From: Prunella strophiata
Taxonomy: Eukaryota > Chordata > Aves > Passeriformes > Prunellidae
DNA length: 64,000 nt
Reading direction: 5' to 3'
Assembly (NCBI GenBank): GCA_036583965.1
Contig: JAZBQD010000027.1
Coordinates: forward strand, 21,813,001 to 21,877,000
The translations under genes were made by a program, and so were the position numbers. Positions 13,097 to 26,910 of this stretch are shown here, in pieces (positions within the stretch are counted from its first letter, which is position 1; every line of letters begins with the position of its first letter). The notes below the pieces were generated by a model, which saw only the letters and a program-made list of their open reading frames with translations, was not told the origin of the DNA and searched no databases.

Positions 13097-14392
13097 ACAT
13101 TTGTTCCTGATAAAAGGCCAGAGTTAAACCTTGCATGGCTTCAGAATCAGGCCATGGTTTTCATTCTTCTCAATAGTGATTATCAATGGAACATATAAAT
13201 TAGAGCCAGGAGAGAGCATGGGGCTTAGGAGACCTGGGATAAGACATCTGGGAAATGCTAGTTTGGTATTCTTTGAGGCTGAGTATCTTCTGAGTGTGTC
13301 TGTCTACAATAAGGCTGTTAAGTGTACTGTCAGAAATTTTGGAGAATGTTAAAAAATTTTATTTTTGAGAAGCCTTCATACAAATTGTATTTAAAATTCC
13401 CTTGTTCATTCATTATGTAGGAACTTTGTTATATGCTTTCTTTTAGAGCAATATAATTCTATTGGCCAGGAGTTCCCAGCTTTAAAAGACTGGGGCATGA
13501 AGAGCTGCCTTATTTCTACAGAGAGAACAGACTCTTTTTTCCCACTCTTAAATTTAGAACTTGATGGAGTCTTTCTTTGGCAAAACTAAGAAGGTGCACA
13601 TTTTGATCTGACAGATTCAATTTGATTTGTCAAATTTTCTGAATCTCTGTGATCAAAGCTACAAACATCAAACTATTCCATCACTTGACCTGAAAGTAAT
13701 ACAATACAGTTTAATATAGCAAAAATATTTTGCCCTAGATGTTATGTTAAGGCTGTCTATCAATAATTCAGCTCTTATATAAAATATTCTTGCAAATAAG
13801 ATATTGTACCTCAAGAACAAATGATCTGTGCAGATATATTTTCAAAGAATATCAGTCTCTCTGTTTATGCCAGTGAAGAGTGAAAGAAACCCAAGGGTGA
13901 GAAATAGAACAAGACAAGGTTTAGTGAAATATGTGGGCTTGGAAGGAAAATTTATGAACATTTTGAGCAGTTGGACCTATAGCATGGAATGTGTCTTAAT
14001 AACTCTATTGCTTTTTTTCCTAATGTTTTAAACCAACTTTCAACAGATAAAAAGTTACAAAATAAACTTTCATGGCAAAATATCCTTAAGAAGGCAAGAA
14101 ATGCAAAATAAATGCACCATGTAGTGATAAAATGGGTTGTTCTAAAGCAAGGCCTCTAACCTGAGAGCTAAAAGTGAAAAAAAAAAAAAATTACTTAAAT
14201 CTCAGTTAGGCTATACAAAAGAATCAATACCTTGAAAAAAAAAAAAAAAAAGAAATCTATGAATTTGCCCTGAGGTGAAATGCTAAGTTGATCTAAGTTG
14301 ATGGGAACAGCTTCTATTGTAAGATGATGATATTATACCCCTGCATTTTATAAAAGAATATTCCATGATATTATGATATTTTCTCTTTACAG
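13097..14392. other. Noncoding stretch, nothing recognised
   Basis: It contains short chance frames (73 codons at 13131-13352, 67 at 13828-14031) and A-runs at 14177-14190 and 14235-14251. The phrase AGGAGACCTGGG near 13226 is loosely reminiscent of SINE interiors, but no box A/B or tail supports a SINE call. Confidence 0.45.
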
Positions 14393-14519
14393 GTTGTTTC
14401 ATGTTTGCTTACATTATTCAGAAACATTTTGCATCTTCACCTTCTGAATTGGCTGAAGAGGCATTGTCCAGCCATCTGTGAAGGCAGGACTGACTGCTTA
14501 TACCACTGATTTGTAAGAG
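14393..14519 (+). other. Exon-like segment with good splice signals
   Basis: An acceptor ATTTTCTCTTTACAG ends at 14392 and a donor AGAG|GTATGT begins at 14520, bracketing 127 bases. An AATAAA signal follows at 14586, so the segment could equally be the start of a terminal exon. In one frame it reads about 28 codons ending ...SELAEEALSSHL and then a stop, with no family I recognise. A noncoding-RNA exon or chance pairing of splice-like signals are both more likely than a coding exon. Confidence 0.2.
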
Positions 14520-17500
14520 GTATGTTTGGTTTTGGAGTGCTAAAGGTTATGTCCCAAAAATTGCAGCATTGCTATGCCACACTTCAATAAAATATGTTTT
14601 AAGTATCTAGAAATCAAGAGATTGACTTCAAAGCCATGATTTTCTGCTTTGGTGAGTACATTTGGCATGTCTGATCTTTCTGGCTTTGTTGGTTTAGAAG
14701 TCACTTCCTAAATTTTTCCCACAGTCATGACTAGAGTATTTTTAAAAAATGAGCACTGGATGATTTTACAGTCATGTGACTGTAGGAAATGATGTTTAAA
14801 GATGAATTAAAGAAATTGAGATACTACAATAACTAGGGCTACTGGTGTACTGTTTGCTCACATGATTTAAATGCCACTCTGAAGGAGAAGGTTAAAAACA
14901 CCCAAATTTTTCCTGCCAAGGCTGTTTTTGTTTCTTAGAGAGATCAGCTCTGTCAGAATGAAATCTCCCCTCAGGCCATTTTTTTTTTTTTTATCAGCCA
15001 GATCATGTTAACCACCAACTCTGGCAGTAAAATTATTCATATCCATATAAAGAACTGTGAAGTTAAGACCTTCTGGAGAACAAGCTACCCAAGTTGTACT
15101 GTTGTGCTCCAGGGTTGTTTCAGTGGGGTTCTGCCCCAGATATCTCTTCAGGTGGGGAAATGGAAATTTATCCTAGTTCCTGAAAGCTAATACTGATAAT
15201 GTGTCTTTTTATCCACACTCATTTGTCTCTCTAGAGATCATCAGTACTATTACTGATAACACAACTTTATATTGCTCTAGGCAGCTTGTCAGCTTTACTG
15301 ATCCTAACAATTATGAATAAAGATTTTCGTGTGGGCAGGAGACAAAAGGGAATATCACCTGAAAGTTTCTGAAAAGGTTGAATTATGGGACTGCCCCATA
15401 AGTGAGAGATAATATGTGGTCTCCAAAGGCCCCATCAAACTTTCCTGAGGAACAGCCACAGAGCAAATAATCCCAGCACCAGATTGTTTCTCCAAAGGGA
15501 AATAATCAATATGTCAATGAAAATGTGTAGGCCAAATGTACCATTGAGTACAGATGAGCCCCCTTCTTATTCCAAATAATAATGGTATGTTTTCAGATTT
15601 ATGGTGTTGCTCCTTTCCTTCTTCCTGCTCCATCACTTCACTCTTTCCCTCTCCTACCCTGATGGCAGATAATACATAATCCATAAGATGTATTGGTGTG
15701 GATATGATGCTGAGATGGGATTTTTGTTTCTTCATTCTTTTAGTAAGGGAAGCTGAACAGACACATAGAGATGGATGGGTGAAGTGAAGTAGAATATTAC
15801 TGAATAATCTTCAACCTTGAATGAGGAAAATGAGATACAGGATGCCTAATGTTTCATTGACATCCATGAAAAGAGACATGAAAACATCCAAACAGTGGAA
15901 GAAAGTTAAGGGGACCACATGCAGAACCACAGCTCCAGTGAGAATGGTGACCCTGGCAGGACAACAGGGATCCCATCCATGCACCTCTCCTTGTGTGGCC
16001 ACACGGAGAGGCTGTGCCTGGTGCATCGAGAAGAAAATCATGTTTGGTGAGTTCTCACTGCAGAGCTTTCCTCCTATTTCTGTGCAGGAGGTAATGCAGA
16101 ACTCCATGTTTCTTAATTTCTGTAGTAATTTCATGATTATGTTTCCAAAAGAAAGGACGCCTTCTTATTTTCATAATTAACAGGAAATACATGTTATACA
16201 TTAAATGTGACACAAGAGAGATGAATTATGCAGTAAATTCTGTGTGCTGATCAGCACAAAGCCCAAGGCACATTCACCAGAGTTGCTGTGAAGATCTGTA
16301 ATGAGTTTCAAGTACATCATTTCCTGATGGAGGGTAAGAAAACATCCATCAATGCTAATTTTCCCACAGTTTTTAGCTTTTTATGAATACTTTACAGCTT
16401 ACAAAAAAGATGAATTTCTAAAGTGCAACTTGAGGAAACTCTCTAAGTAATTAGAGAGTATTCCTAGCCAAAACTAATGAGGTCTGAGCCTTAAACATGG
16501 GGATGGTTCAAAGTTGACAGCCCCAGCCTCCAATTTCTTCAAAAAGGTTAAATTAATTCCTCAAATCTGAACATGGATATTTTATTTTCTAGTTGAATTT
16601 CGAGCCAATCATTGTGCCTTCAAAAGTGCAGAATTTGGGTATTGTTCCTGATTCTTTAGTAGTTTTGTAGGATTAAGTGGTCTGAAAAAGCAAACTCCAA
16701 TGAGATTGGGGCATCCTTACACCAAGCTCAAGGATTTTGTGAAGTGATGCTGACTTTGTAGTGGAGCACATGACCATGCACACAGCTCTGTTCTCTGCAG
16801 CTTCTGTCAAGATGTTGCAACAGAGCCATCCTGACATTTTAGGAGTGAGAAAATGGATTTTAGATACTGGCAAGGAGGGAGGGACAACTTTTTTGATTAG
16901 GCAGTTGTCCATTTTATATTGAAAAGTATCTACTTGGTTGCAAGCTTCAAAGAACATAAATATAATATCTGGGAATATTTTTCCAGCTGCTGTATGTTTT
17001 TTATTTAGTGAGAAAACATTAAATATATTTCCATGGTTAATTTATAATAAGTATTTATATGTTGTATAAATAACAAACATAAATGTATTAAATATAAAAA
17101 ATTGTACCTGCTATACCAAGGTGCTTAACACCTTAAAACTCTGGTAATTTTAGAGAATTTAAAGGTTTTCAGGTCAAGAATTGTGAGCTTCGATACATGA
17201 GGATGGTAAAACTTTTTATTAAAATTCACCCTCAGTGGGAGCATCAGGTTATTATTTTACTGCAGTTATTATTTACTGCATGTGTCTCCTGCTTATGTCC
17301 TTCAGTTATGTTAAGTGAAAACTCTCTCAGAGGAGATCACTACTCTTATTCAATCAGAAGTTAAGGGTTTTTTTCTGAGATAGAATTTAAAATCAGTGTT
17401 CAGATTTCTTAACAGAGACTACTTTCCAGCACCTGTCACTTGAATGAGAAGGCTTTTCTATATCCACAGTAGATTTTATTTGATGAATCCCAGAATCAAA

Positions 17501-20500
17501 AGCCATAACCTGAACAGCCTCAGGGCTGGAGTCTGAACAGCAACAAATAAAATAATTTCTGATATATTTCTGAATAAATTGAAGCTGTGCTTACAGAATT
17601 TAGAGTCACTTGAATTCTGCAAGACACTTCTCACTCTTCAGTGTTACATCAGTTCCAATGCAGAGCTTGTTTCAGTCATACTTTTTGTTGGCATTTACAC
17701 TCATGGGAACAGGTTTTTGTTCACAAATGTGTTTCAAGGAAGACTTCATGAGGGTACAGTTGCAGCTTTTCATGACCAACAATACTGCAGAGACACATTC
17801 ATCCTCTCTGAAACATTTCAGCTGTTTGGACAAGACAGAAACAATTCCCTGGGACTGCATGACTAAGTTATGAAAATCACTGGATTAATCTGGTTTCTAT
17901 GAAAAAATTAAGTAATGAATTTTTTTCACCTTAATTAAGCAGTTGATCACTGTGAATATTCAGACAAAGCAGGATAGATTCTTTCATGTGCTGTTATTAG
18001 CAAGAAAGGCTAATTTATTCTTGCTTAACATAGGCAAAAATAAGTTGTTGCACTCTGGTACTAATACAAAACTAATACAAATAATATTTTGTGATCCAAT
18101 AAGGGACAGGAATATAACACTGCATATTATTCACTTATCTTTGAAGCAAACAAAACTTTTGTGGTCTAATACTACACTCATTTCCCTGCTCAGTAGTTAG
18201 CATGTCAAGTGTTCACACTGGACCTTAAAATGAGTTAGAAAGCTCAGGAGTATATCAACATTTGCAGCACAAAACTGTCTTCTCTTTGATCATTCAAGCT
18301 TTCCATCACTCTAGGTGGTCCTAACTAATAAGGAACTGTGATCCTCTTCACTACTTGATTCCAGTAGCCACACAACAGACCACATGCAGTTAATGCTTGC
18401 CATTAGTGTTTCAGTCAAATACCAACACTTATCTACAGATTTATGATCCTTTTAATTACATATTTATAAATCATGTCACTATATGTATGGGAAAAAAACC
18501 CATCTCTTTTAAGGATTTGAAGATTCTGCATCTTTTTGTTTGGGATATTTTTCCCCTCAAGGCAAAAACCTGTGCAAGTTTTTTAACGTACCTGATACAT
18601 GTTTTTGAGCAGGGGCACTGCTCTGTGTTCCACAGAAACATGAACTATGAAAAATAGAACTCTGATTTTCTCCAGATATTTATATAAAGTTCTTTGCATA
18701 AGAATCTGGTTTACAAATCTGACATACCTGTGCAATGCCCAAACTGTCAGCATTCAATCCCATATCATGTGCTTCAGCAGCCCTTGTCTGCCTGGTTATG
18801 GATGCTGAGCACTAACAGCTCTACTGACTTGTGTGCTGAGAACTCTGAAAAACATACCTGCAGAGAAGGAAGGGGCAGCTCAGAATTAAATACATGCTTC
18901 TGGTAATGCTCTTTTCCCAGGCAGCTGTTCCATAATGAGTTTAATATGATTCTGAATCTTTGAGCAGTGATGATTGCACACAGAACACCAGTTAATGTGT
19001 CCTGTCCCAGTAAAGGAGAAACTGTGGCCATAGGATAACAGTGCCATGGAGCAGATACCCAGGTGTGGGCAGCAGATGTATGTATGTCCTGTTTAGGTTT
19101 TAGGGTTTAGTGACAAATTAGAAGGGCTGATAATAAAATTCTTGTAATGAAAATTCCTTCTGAATGGAGTTAAAAGCAGCTTTAACCATGGCAAATCCTC
19201 CTCAATTGTCTATCCTGTGTATATATAGATAAAAATCTGCTAAATTTGAGATTTTTGAGAATGAAGACTATTGCTGAAGGGAAACTTTGTTTTGTAACTG
19301 ATCTCTATGAAACTTTAGGCTCTGTCTTACTTTGATTATATGTTGTTTGGCTGACCTCATAATCTTAGAAAAAACATGTTTGTGATTGGGTCATGGTCAG
19401 CTATGTAAGTTAAAACAAGCCCTTGTAATGCATAAATAATTCCTATTTTAGAGGTTTGTGATAGTAACCCCCTCTCCCCAAATCTTGTGCAGGCAGGAAT
19501 TTATGCCACTGATCTCCCCTGGACTAGAAATGATTTGCAGCTTAGAGATAAAGGATAGTAATTGGTTCCTGTTGTAGTGTCTACAGCACCTACTCCCAGC
19601 CCACTTATTCCTTTGGGATACCTGCTTAGGCTGCATTATCTGACAGTGGGTTTGTCTGGGGCTCTGAATGTCTCATGCAGAGTGCTTGCAATCTGAAGCA
19701 CTGAGCACTAATTGTAAGCACTAGTAAGCTGAAAAAAAGAAATTAAAAATTTGACCTTTTTAGTTTCATTGCCATACACAATACCATCATTCCACACACT
19801 CCTTACAGTTTGGGTTAACCCCCCACTGGCAGCTATATGCTAGTGAAACACAGATTTGAGATCTTAATTTTCTTCCATTTTAATATAGAAGTGCAAATTT
19901 TAAATAATTGTGAAAGATATGAACTTAAAAGAGGGAAGATGTCTGCTCTAAGTGAGGAATAACACAATGGATTTGCTCTGAGCTGCCTGGGATCATTTAA
20001 AACCAATGAATTAAAAATCAGATAGTTGGTGAGGGCTATAATTTGCACTACAGAGGTGATAAAGCCTTTTGTGTTCCTATTTGCAAAGAAAGCATTAAAC
20101 TACAGTGATTTTTGATTTTTTTTCTTCCCACCAGGGAGAAATGTGAAACTCAATTTTACCCCCAATTGGTAAGGTGCTAATTTGTCTGACAAGTTGTTGG
20201 AATCTCAGCATGTTTGAGGTATCCTTGATGTATCAACACCTTCATGCTGAATGAAGGATGCCTTTAATGTGTAAATGTTTAGTACATATCCTTTATCTCA
20301 TTAGCCAAGAACAATACAAACCACACACAGGCAAGAAGGGTCAGAAGCAAGCTCCAGTCAAAGAGAAAAATCTTTTATGTTCTAATTAAATGAGCAAACA
20401 TTTGGAATACATCTCTTTTGCAAATAGTTTATCAAAAAATACACTTGAAATTCGCAGCCTCACTCGAGTTCTAAAGCCCTGATGAGTCTAATATCAAATT

Positions 20501-21200
20501 ATATTAGATTTGAATCCAAGTACCATAACTGATGTCTCCAGGTTCTTCTTACTGCATGCAGTATCACAAATGATTAAGATTAGTAGAAGAAAGCAGTTGT
20601 TAATAAACCCACCAAGGTATACTTCTCCAAACTATGTCTGTTAGTCTAAACCTTCATTAAGTTATACAGAAATTTAGCTTCATTGACCCATTTGTGGAAA
20701 TGAAAAATTTTCTAGGGAGAGCTGAGGGGTGCTGGTGAGGTGAAGTGAGTTCTTTGCTGGATGTCTTCTGATGGTACTACCTGATTGTGAAAAGAGAAAA
20801 GGGATGGCCCTGGCTGAGGGTGTGGAGGATGTGCTCACACACACTCACAGGGCTCTCCACCCTGGCTCTGCTTCAGGGGGTGCTTCTTGTTCTCTCTGCA
20901 TCAAAGCATAAGGTGGGTCCACAGGGAGAAACACAGAACTTCTGCTTTGTTTGGAGCCCTTGGAGGTGGACACCTGTCCTGCTCAGCCTTTGCTGTGGTC
21001 CTTGCCAGCATTCCCTTCCCTGCAGATCAGTTGGGCACTGGTGTGCTGCAAACTTCTGGCTGCACAGGAGAGATTAGAGACGCTCTTTTCACTACTGTAT
21101 CTCCACATTACATTGCATCAGTCACGTTTGTCAGCTCAGTTGCAATTGAGCCCTGGTCCTGTGTATGGGTTCATTCCCTCTTTCTGCTTTTCTTTTCCAG
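14520..21200. other. AT-rich noncoding stretch, no gene seen
   Basis: A pair of overlapping opposite-strand frames at 15811-16180 (119 codons +, 107 codons -) is the largest coding potential and is at chance level. T14 lies at 14979-14992. 17030-17100 is an AT-only-like stretch. The region 20200-20640 is free of simple repeats and could hold conserved noncoding sequence. No transposon ends were recognised. Confidence 0.55.
14586..14591 (+). terminator. Possible polyadenylation signal
   Basis: AATAAA followed by a T-rich stretch (ATGTTTTAAG) lies 67 bases beyond the candidate donor at 14520. It would give a natural 3' end if the acceptor at 14392 opens a terminal exon. AATAAA hexamers are common by chance in AT-rich DNA. 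Confidence 0.2.
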
Positions 21201-21318
21201 AGGCTGATCCCTTTGAACTGCTGAAGCCTGCAATCAATAGTCTGTGAAACAATAGTCAGCAGTGTGAGCATTCAGATTTTCTGCCTCTAAACTCAGACTG
21301 ATGTGCTGGAACACTGAG
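21201..21318 (+). other. Exon-like segment with strong splice signals
   Basis: A long pyrimidine tract ending TTCTGCTTTTCTTTTCCAG (to 21200) and a donor CTGAG|GTGAGT at 21319 bracket 118 bases; both signals are close to consensus. One frame reads ADPFELLKPAINSL and then a stop; it is open upstream of the acceptor too, so the splice site adds nothing to it. It shares strand with the exon-like segment at 14393-14519. Together they could belong to a noncoding transcript, but no promoter linking them is visible. Confidence 0.25.
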
Positions 21319-24300
21319 GTGAGTCTGACCTGAGCTCATTGCCTGATAGAAGAATGGAGTGGGAGGAGAGGGGTTCAAAGTACCTGGAGACACGTAGAGC
21401 TGTGAATACAGTGTCTGTCCTCTTCACATGGATAGCTGGGGGAAATGCACTGTGTAAAGTTACAATAGATGTGACTGACAAAATGTCAGTTTCTTGTGAA
21501 ATGTTAAGCACTGATGGACCCTTAGACTGGAATTCTAAGCCCCATATGCTACCATGCAACCCTGCAAAAATATCAAGAACATATACAAGCCCAGTCTTAA
21601 GATCAGTTTTTCCAGGTAAAATAGGAGTTTAAGGTATTTTGCTTGGTTGGTTGTTGGGTTTTTTTAATTATTTATTATTTATTTATTTATTTATTTAAAT
21701 TTGTGTAGTTTTACAAATACAAGAATATTATATTTATTTTTATCTGGGGAAATAGAAATTTGCAAGACTTGCACTGAATGACAGAAGTGTTATAGGGTTA
21801 CATGCTTTGACATGAAATGGCAAGTTTGGATTCAGCTCCTGATAGACACTAAATTGAGGCTTCTCAGCTGGATCTCAAAATACAGCTTCTGTAGGAGCTT
21901 TAAACAATTTGGTAGACTTCTGTGCAGATGAACACGTTATATGGGCCATACAGAAACTGGCATCACAGTTACCCTGCAGTCTAACCTGTCCCAAGTGGAT
22001 CAATGCTGGCTAATACATTTTATTTGGTTTCCATGAGTAAAGCAGGACCTCACAGAGGCTCAACTGCACCCAGGTTTATGTTGCACTCCCAAAAGAAAAG
22101 AAATACAAAGATGAGGAATTTAATTGGTGAAATGATGCAAAGGGAGAGATTTCCCCCAGATTTTGACAAACTGGGGGACAAACTATGATCCCAAAGAGCA
22201 CTGAGATATTCAGATATCACACATGACAGTTATATTCACATAAACATATTCCTGCTGCTCTCTGACTAAACAACAGAGAATATATCTGTGAATATATTCA
22301 CACATACACAAAAATAAGAGGGATTTGTCCAATATGGAACTGTCCTGGGCTAACAGCACCCCATCTGAGAGTAGCAGTGGGTGCCTGGGTGAGTGGCAGA
22401 GCTGTGTGGGGATGGTTTCATGGGGCCAGCCCATGGGCACTGCAGAGCCTGGGTTAGAACGCACGGTGAGCTATTTATAAGAACTTGCACAGAGCACTTA
22501 GCCCTTAGAGAAAAGAAAGAAAATGCTTTTTGACTAAAGGATTGAAGCTTCTTTTGTGCTTTGTGGCTGTCACCTCATGAGCAGTTTGTCTGAAATTACT
22601 GCTAGAGTGATTACAGGAGTGTGGCAAACCCTGCATGAACCAGCCACAGCAGCTGTGTGTTTTTGTGGCTGGCAGGTGAAAGCTCTCTGGATTAGTTAGC
22701 TTGTGTAAATACTCATGATCATGAAGTTGCTGTAGGCTTTACATAACTTCACTGTGTTGGTCTCAAATTCATGTACCTACTACTAAAACAATTTTCTAAA
22801 TACTGTCAAATATTTTCCTTGTAATTGTGTCTGGAACTCAAATCCAACAAGCTGCAAGAATTAGCCAGTCCTGACAAGGTCCAATTTCTGCCTGAAATTA
22901 TTAGTTGGCATCAATTTGAAAAAAAAAAAAACCCTACTGTAAATGAGGTTTTTTATTTGAGAATGACCAAAACACAGGTCACAGGAAGAAACACAACTAT
23001 GCAAAGATAGAAAGAAAAGGCTAGGGAGACAGAGCAGGTATGTCAACATATTTTGCATGGACAGTTTGACTTTCTTCCTATATTCATTTACTTTGTCACA
23101 CAGTTTCATGTCACAGTAGAAGTAATTTTAACAGGAATAAAATTGTGTCACTGACAGTAAAACAACAGGAATGAGATTTAAATATTCAGCTTCAATTTAG
23201 GTGCCTCTACTGAAAACAGTGAGACTTGGAGAAACTTGAATATACTTGCAGATCTTGTGACTATTCTGTACAAACACAATTTTTCAACTCTACAGATAAA
23301 GCCCTGGTTTTTGTTAAGATAATGATCACAGAGCACTTGTCTACTCCTAATTGACAGAAGTAAATATTAATTTCAGATCTGAATCCAGCCCTCAGATGCC
23401 TACATATTTCTTGGTGCAGATATTGAAAAAAATTGCAAGAGTGCATGTACAGAATTGGGAAATCAGACCTGGGTCCTTGGAATTGCTCCTGGGCCATAAG
23501 CATATGCAAAGCAGAGCACTGCTGGTTTCCTCTGGCTCATTTCTAGTTTTGGGATTCCAGTAGTTGATGCTAAATGCAAACCCCTCAGTGCTGACCCCTC
23601 CTACATTTCCATTTGCAGCTGCACATTCTGAGTGCTGTGAAAGCAGATCTCAGAACACGGTGTGATCTGCAAACATATACATGATACATGAGCCACAGTA
23701 ACTGTTCAGGTTTGCAGTGGGAATTACAGACAGCTCACAAAAAAGCTTTATTTTGAAATGAGAATGAAGTGAAGATGTATGAAAAGATAAAAGAGCACCT
23801 TGGCTTCTCTGAAGCATTTTGCCCCCAATACCAAAATGCCACTGCCTACACAAAGGCACGGAATTTATTGTCCCTATCTCTCATTGAGGGTGTTTGCCTG
23901 CATAATGTTGGGATCAGCTGTAGCTAAGACAAAAATCACACTTATCCCAGATCCATGTTCTACCCAGTGCTGCCAGGAAGGTCTGGCAAAGTCTCTCCTT
24001 GCTTCTGGACATTTTCCATTGAAGCATCAATGGTGCAAGTTCAGGTAACAATTGCTTGCAATGCTGAAAATGCTGCCAATGAGAGCTGGATGAACTTTCT
24101 AGCTGCTCCAGCTGTCAGGTTCCTGGCAGCCTCATGGGGTGCACTGGGATGTTCATGTGGCACTGGGTGCATGGCAGTGCTGGGACTCTGAGCACTGCAC
24201 AATCCATGTTCTGCTCCTGGATATGCCTCCTCAGCTCCTTGCTCTTCCCACATAGCAGACACTGGATTACAAATCTCCTCTTCCATCTCTTTTCCTTTCC

Positions 24301-26699
24301 TATCGTACAGGCACATGCATATATTTCACATCAACCACTGACTATAAACCTGAGTACTGTTATATTTTTCTACCTTAAGGAAACTTATTCATGGTCAACT
24401 GAATCTTCAGCTGATTTAGAGCACTGCAATTCATTGACTCAGCAACACAGTTAAGACTGTACCCCCTGGGTGGTTATTTTTTTCCCCCACAAAAGTTCCC
24501 AGGGCACAGAGGGTCATTTTCAAGGCTTGTATCTATCTAAGGCATTTGAAGGTCAAGCCCAAGTGGTCTCTGGAACTGCTTCGAATCCTGAAATCAAATT
24601 CTTCCAAAACTGGTATCTCCTGGTAAGGGAACAATCTGCTGGATGTGGATTAAACAGATGTCTGAATGAGTGGCCTATTTCTCTAAGGTTTGTCCTTGGG
24701 AGCAAACAGGGTGACTTTTGTACTCCTGGAGACTGGGTCTAGGAGACAATCTTTTTAGAGAAACCAATAAAAGATACCCCAAATTTCCCCCGGCATAAAA
24801 AAGGCTACCTGACAACTGAGGCAGAGCCTTACTTGTGTTGAACAGATACACTGGTGATTTTAATTCACTTCAAACTGAAACTTCATGTGTGGGGACAGTA
24901 TTCCAAGTACAGGATTTTGTTTCCATTTTTCTAAGGGGAAACCTGGACAGAACTTAGGAGATAAACCAGAATCTGACTGCTTGGCACTGATGCCAGATTT
25001 CTACAAGGCTTTTCCTTAGGCAGGTAAATGAAATAAGGGACAGCTAAAAGCTTCCACTACCCAGAGCTCCTCATGACACTTGTGGACAAACCTCTTTCAA
25101 ATCTCTAAAATTTCAGAACATTTTACAAAATTTTTGCCAATGGCCTATAAAGACCAAAAGGGAGCCTGTGAGCAGCACACAGACCCTCCCTTCTCACTCC
25201 CCTCATTCTGTTCTGGTTCTCCCTGGCACACAGGAACTGCTCTGGTTTCTCAGGGACAGCATTTGGTTGTTAAATTAATTTCTCACAGGGGCCTTTCCCT
25301 CTTTTCCAGCCTACTTCAAAATGACAGGCAGAACCAAAATCCCATTCGATTAAAAGCAAGTAAAAAAGGGAGATGAACTGCTAGCAAACAAACAAAAACA
25401 GTTTGAAATTTTGACTTAAAAAGCACGGCAGTATTTTACCAGCAAGGACTGAATTCATTAACACTACCTTATTTGTGCTACCATTAAGAGTTTTTCACTG
25501 TTACTGTTCAAAAGCATTTTTAGAACCTGCTGTTCTACTGCTTTGAAATAGCTCTACCCAGGAGTGAATCTTTGCATTTATTTTCAAAACAATCAATTCT
25601 TCCACGTGTAAGACTTCATGCAAGTCCAGTCTTCAAAGACAAAAAATACCAGGCTCCCTTATTCTAGACCACTTTCCTCTTCTATTCCTCATCTCCTCCA
25701 ACATTTCCTTTTCTTATTTGTTATCCAGCAGCAGTTCCTGTGGTCATGTGCTGGGGTAAAATGCACATGCATGCCCTGGTACACACACATGAACAGACTC
25801 AAAAAATACACATCAGTACCTTTTAACTCCCCTATAAATTCTCAACTATTTTTGTTTCTCCATATCTTCTCCTCTTCTTTTTTCTACTTTCTTTCCTTTT
25901 TATCTGCCCACCTTCTCTGCTAGTATTTTATAATGCTGTTCAATGCTTTGATATTCTGAATCCAGGGTTTACTGCAGTCCTGAGCTGCTCTCATTGCCAG
26001 TGCATCTTGACACTGAGCACTGTCACTGCTTTTTGTGGTGCCAGAGCCACAGGCAGAAGCCTGTGACCTCCACAATGTTAGCCTTAAACCATTTTGACCC
26101 AAACAGGTTCAAATTTAGACTGTTATTTTAGTATGACAACTGAGACCTGATCTATAAGACCATTAAGAACATACTGGATGTTGGAGCTGGGGTAAAAAGC
26201 ATGTTTTTGTTCTGAAAAGTGGGAATCCCACCACAGCAGGCTCCTGTGGGAACACAAACTGAGATGGGCTCAACCACCTCAGCACCTCTGACAGCCATTT
26301 CAGCCACTTTTTGTGATTTTGGCACACATCTGTGTTACACAGCTACGTGGGTTAATAATGTGAACAGACAGGAAGCAAGAAACATTAATGCTGTGTCAAC
26401 AGTGTAGTTCCCATCACTTCCTTGGCAAAGCCCTGTGCACACTGACAATTTGACAAACACTTCCAGCCCAGGGGAAGGTTCCTGTCCTAAATGCTTCTGT
26501 ACCTTTCAAACATGCTGGTTTACAGCTGCAGTCTCTGTGCTGAAGCAAGCTGCAAAAACATTGAAGAAGTAGTTTAGCAGGATTAAAATAAACAACAGAG
26601 GAAAAATAAATGTGGAAAACCTAAATGTGGCTGGGGATGTCATCACAGCCCAAGGCAGAGGGTGTCATAGCCTCCCCCTTCTGAGCAGGGCATATGAGA
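21319..26699. other. AT-rich noncoding stretch, no gene seen
   Basis: Frames reach only about 106 codons and lack resemblance to known families. A TTTA microsatellite lies at 21669-21697. T/C-rich sequence lies around 25850-25920. No transposon boundary, RNA gene or CpG cluster was found until 26.7 kb. Confidence 0.55.
21669..21697. repeat. (TTTA)n microsatellite
   Basis: TTTATTATTTATTTATTTAT-type run of about 29 bases, nearly perfect tetranucleotide in its right half. Confidence 0.85.
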
Positions 26700-26910
26700 G
26701 ACTTCGGTAAGCGGCCGCACACGTGGGTGGCAAAGTCTCAACTCAAAAGGTTTGGGGATGTTTCAGGGTCGTCGCAGGTAATGTTTTCAAGCGAAGGTAA
26801 CGCACTCGTGGTGAATTCTGAGGGAATGGTTTTCCCGTGCCTGTAGAGCAGAGGCCGCAGGGCGCAGTGGGACTGTTGGTGGCCTCTGGAAGCCGCGCAG
26901 CAGGAGGACA

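Noticed and set aside
15811..16180. Overlapping 119- and 107-codon frames on opposite strands
   Set aside because: Opposite-strand shadow frames of this size occur by chance; no family resemblance.
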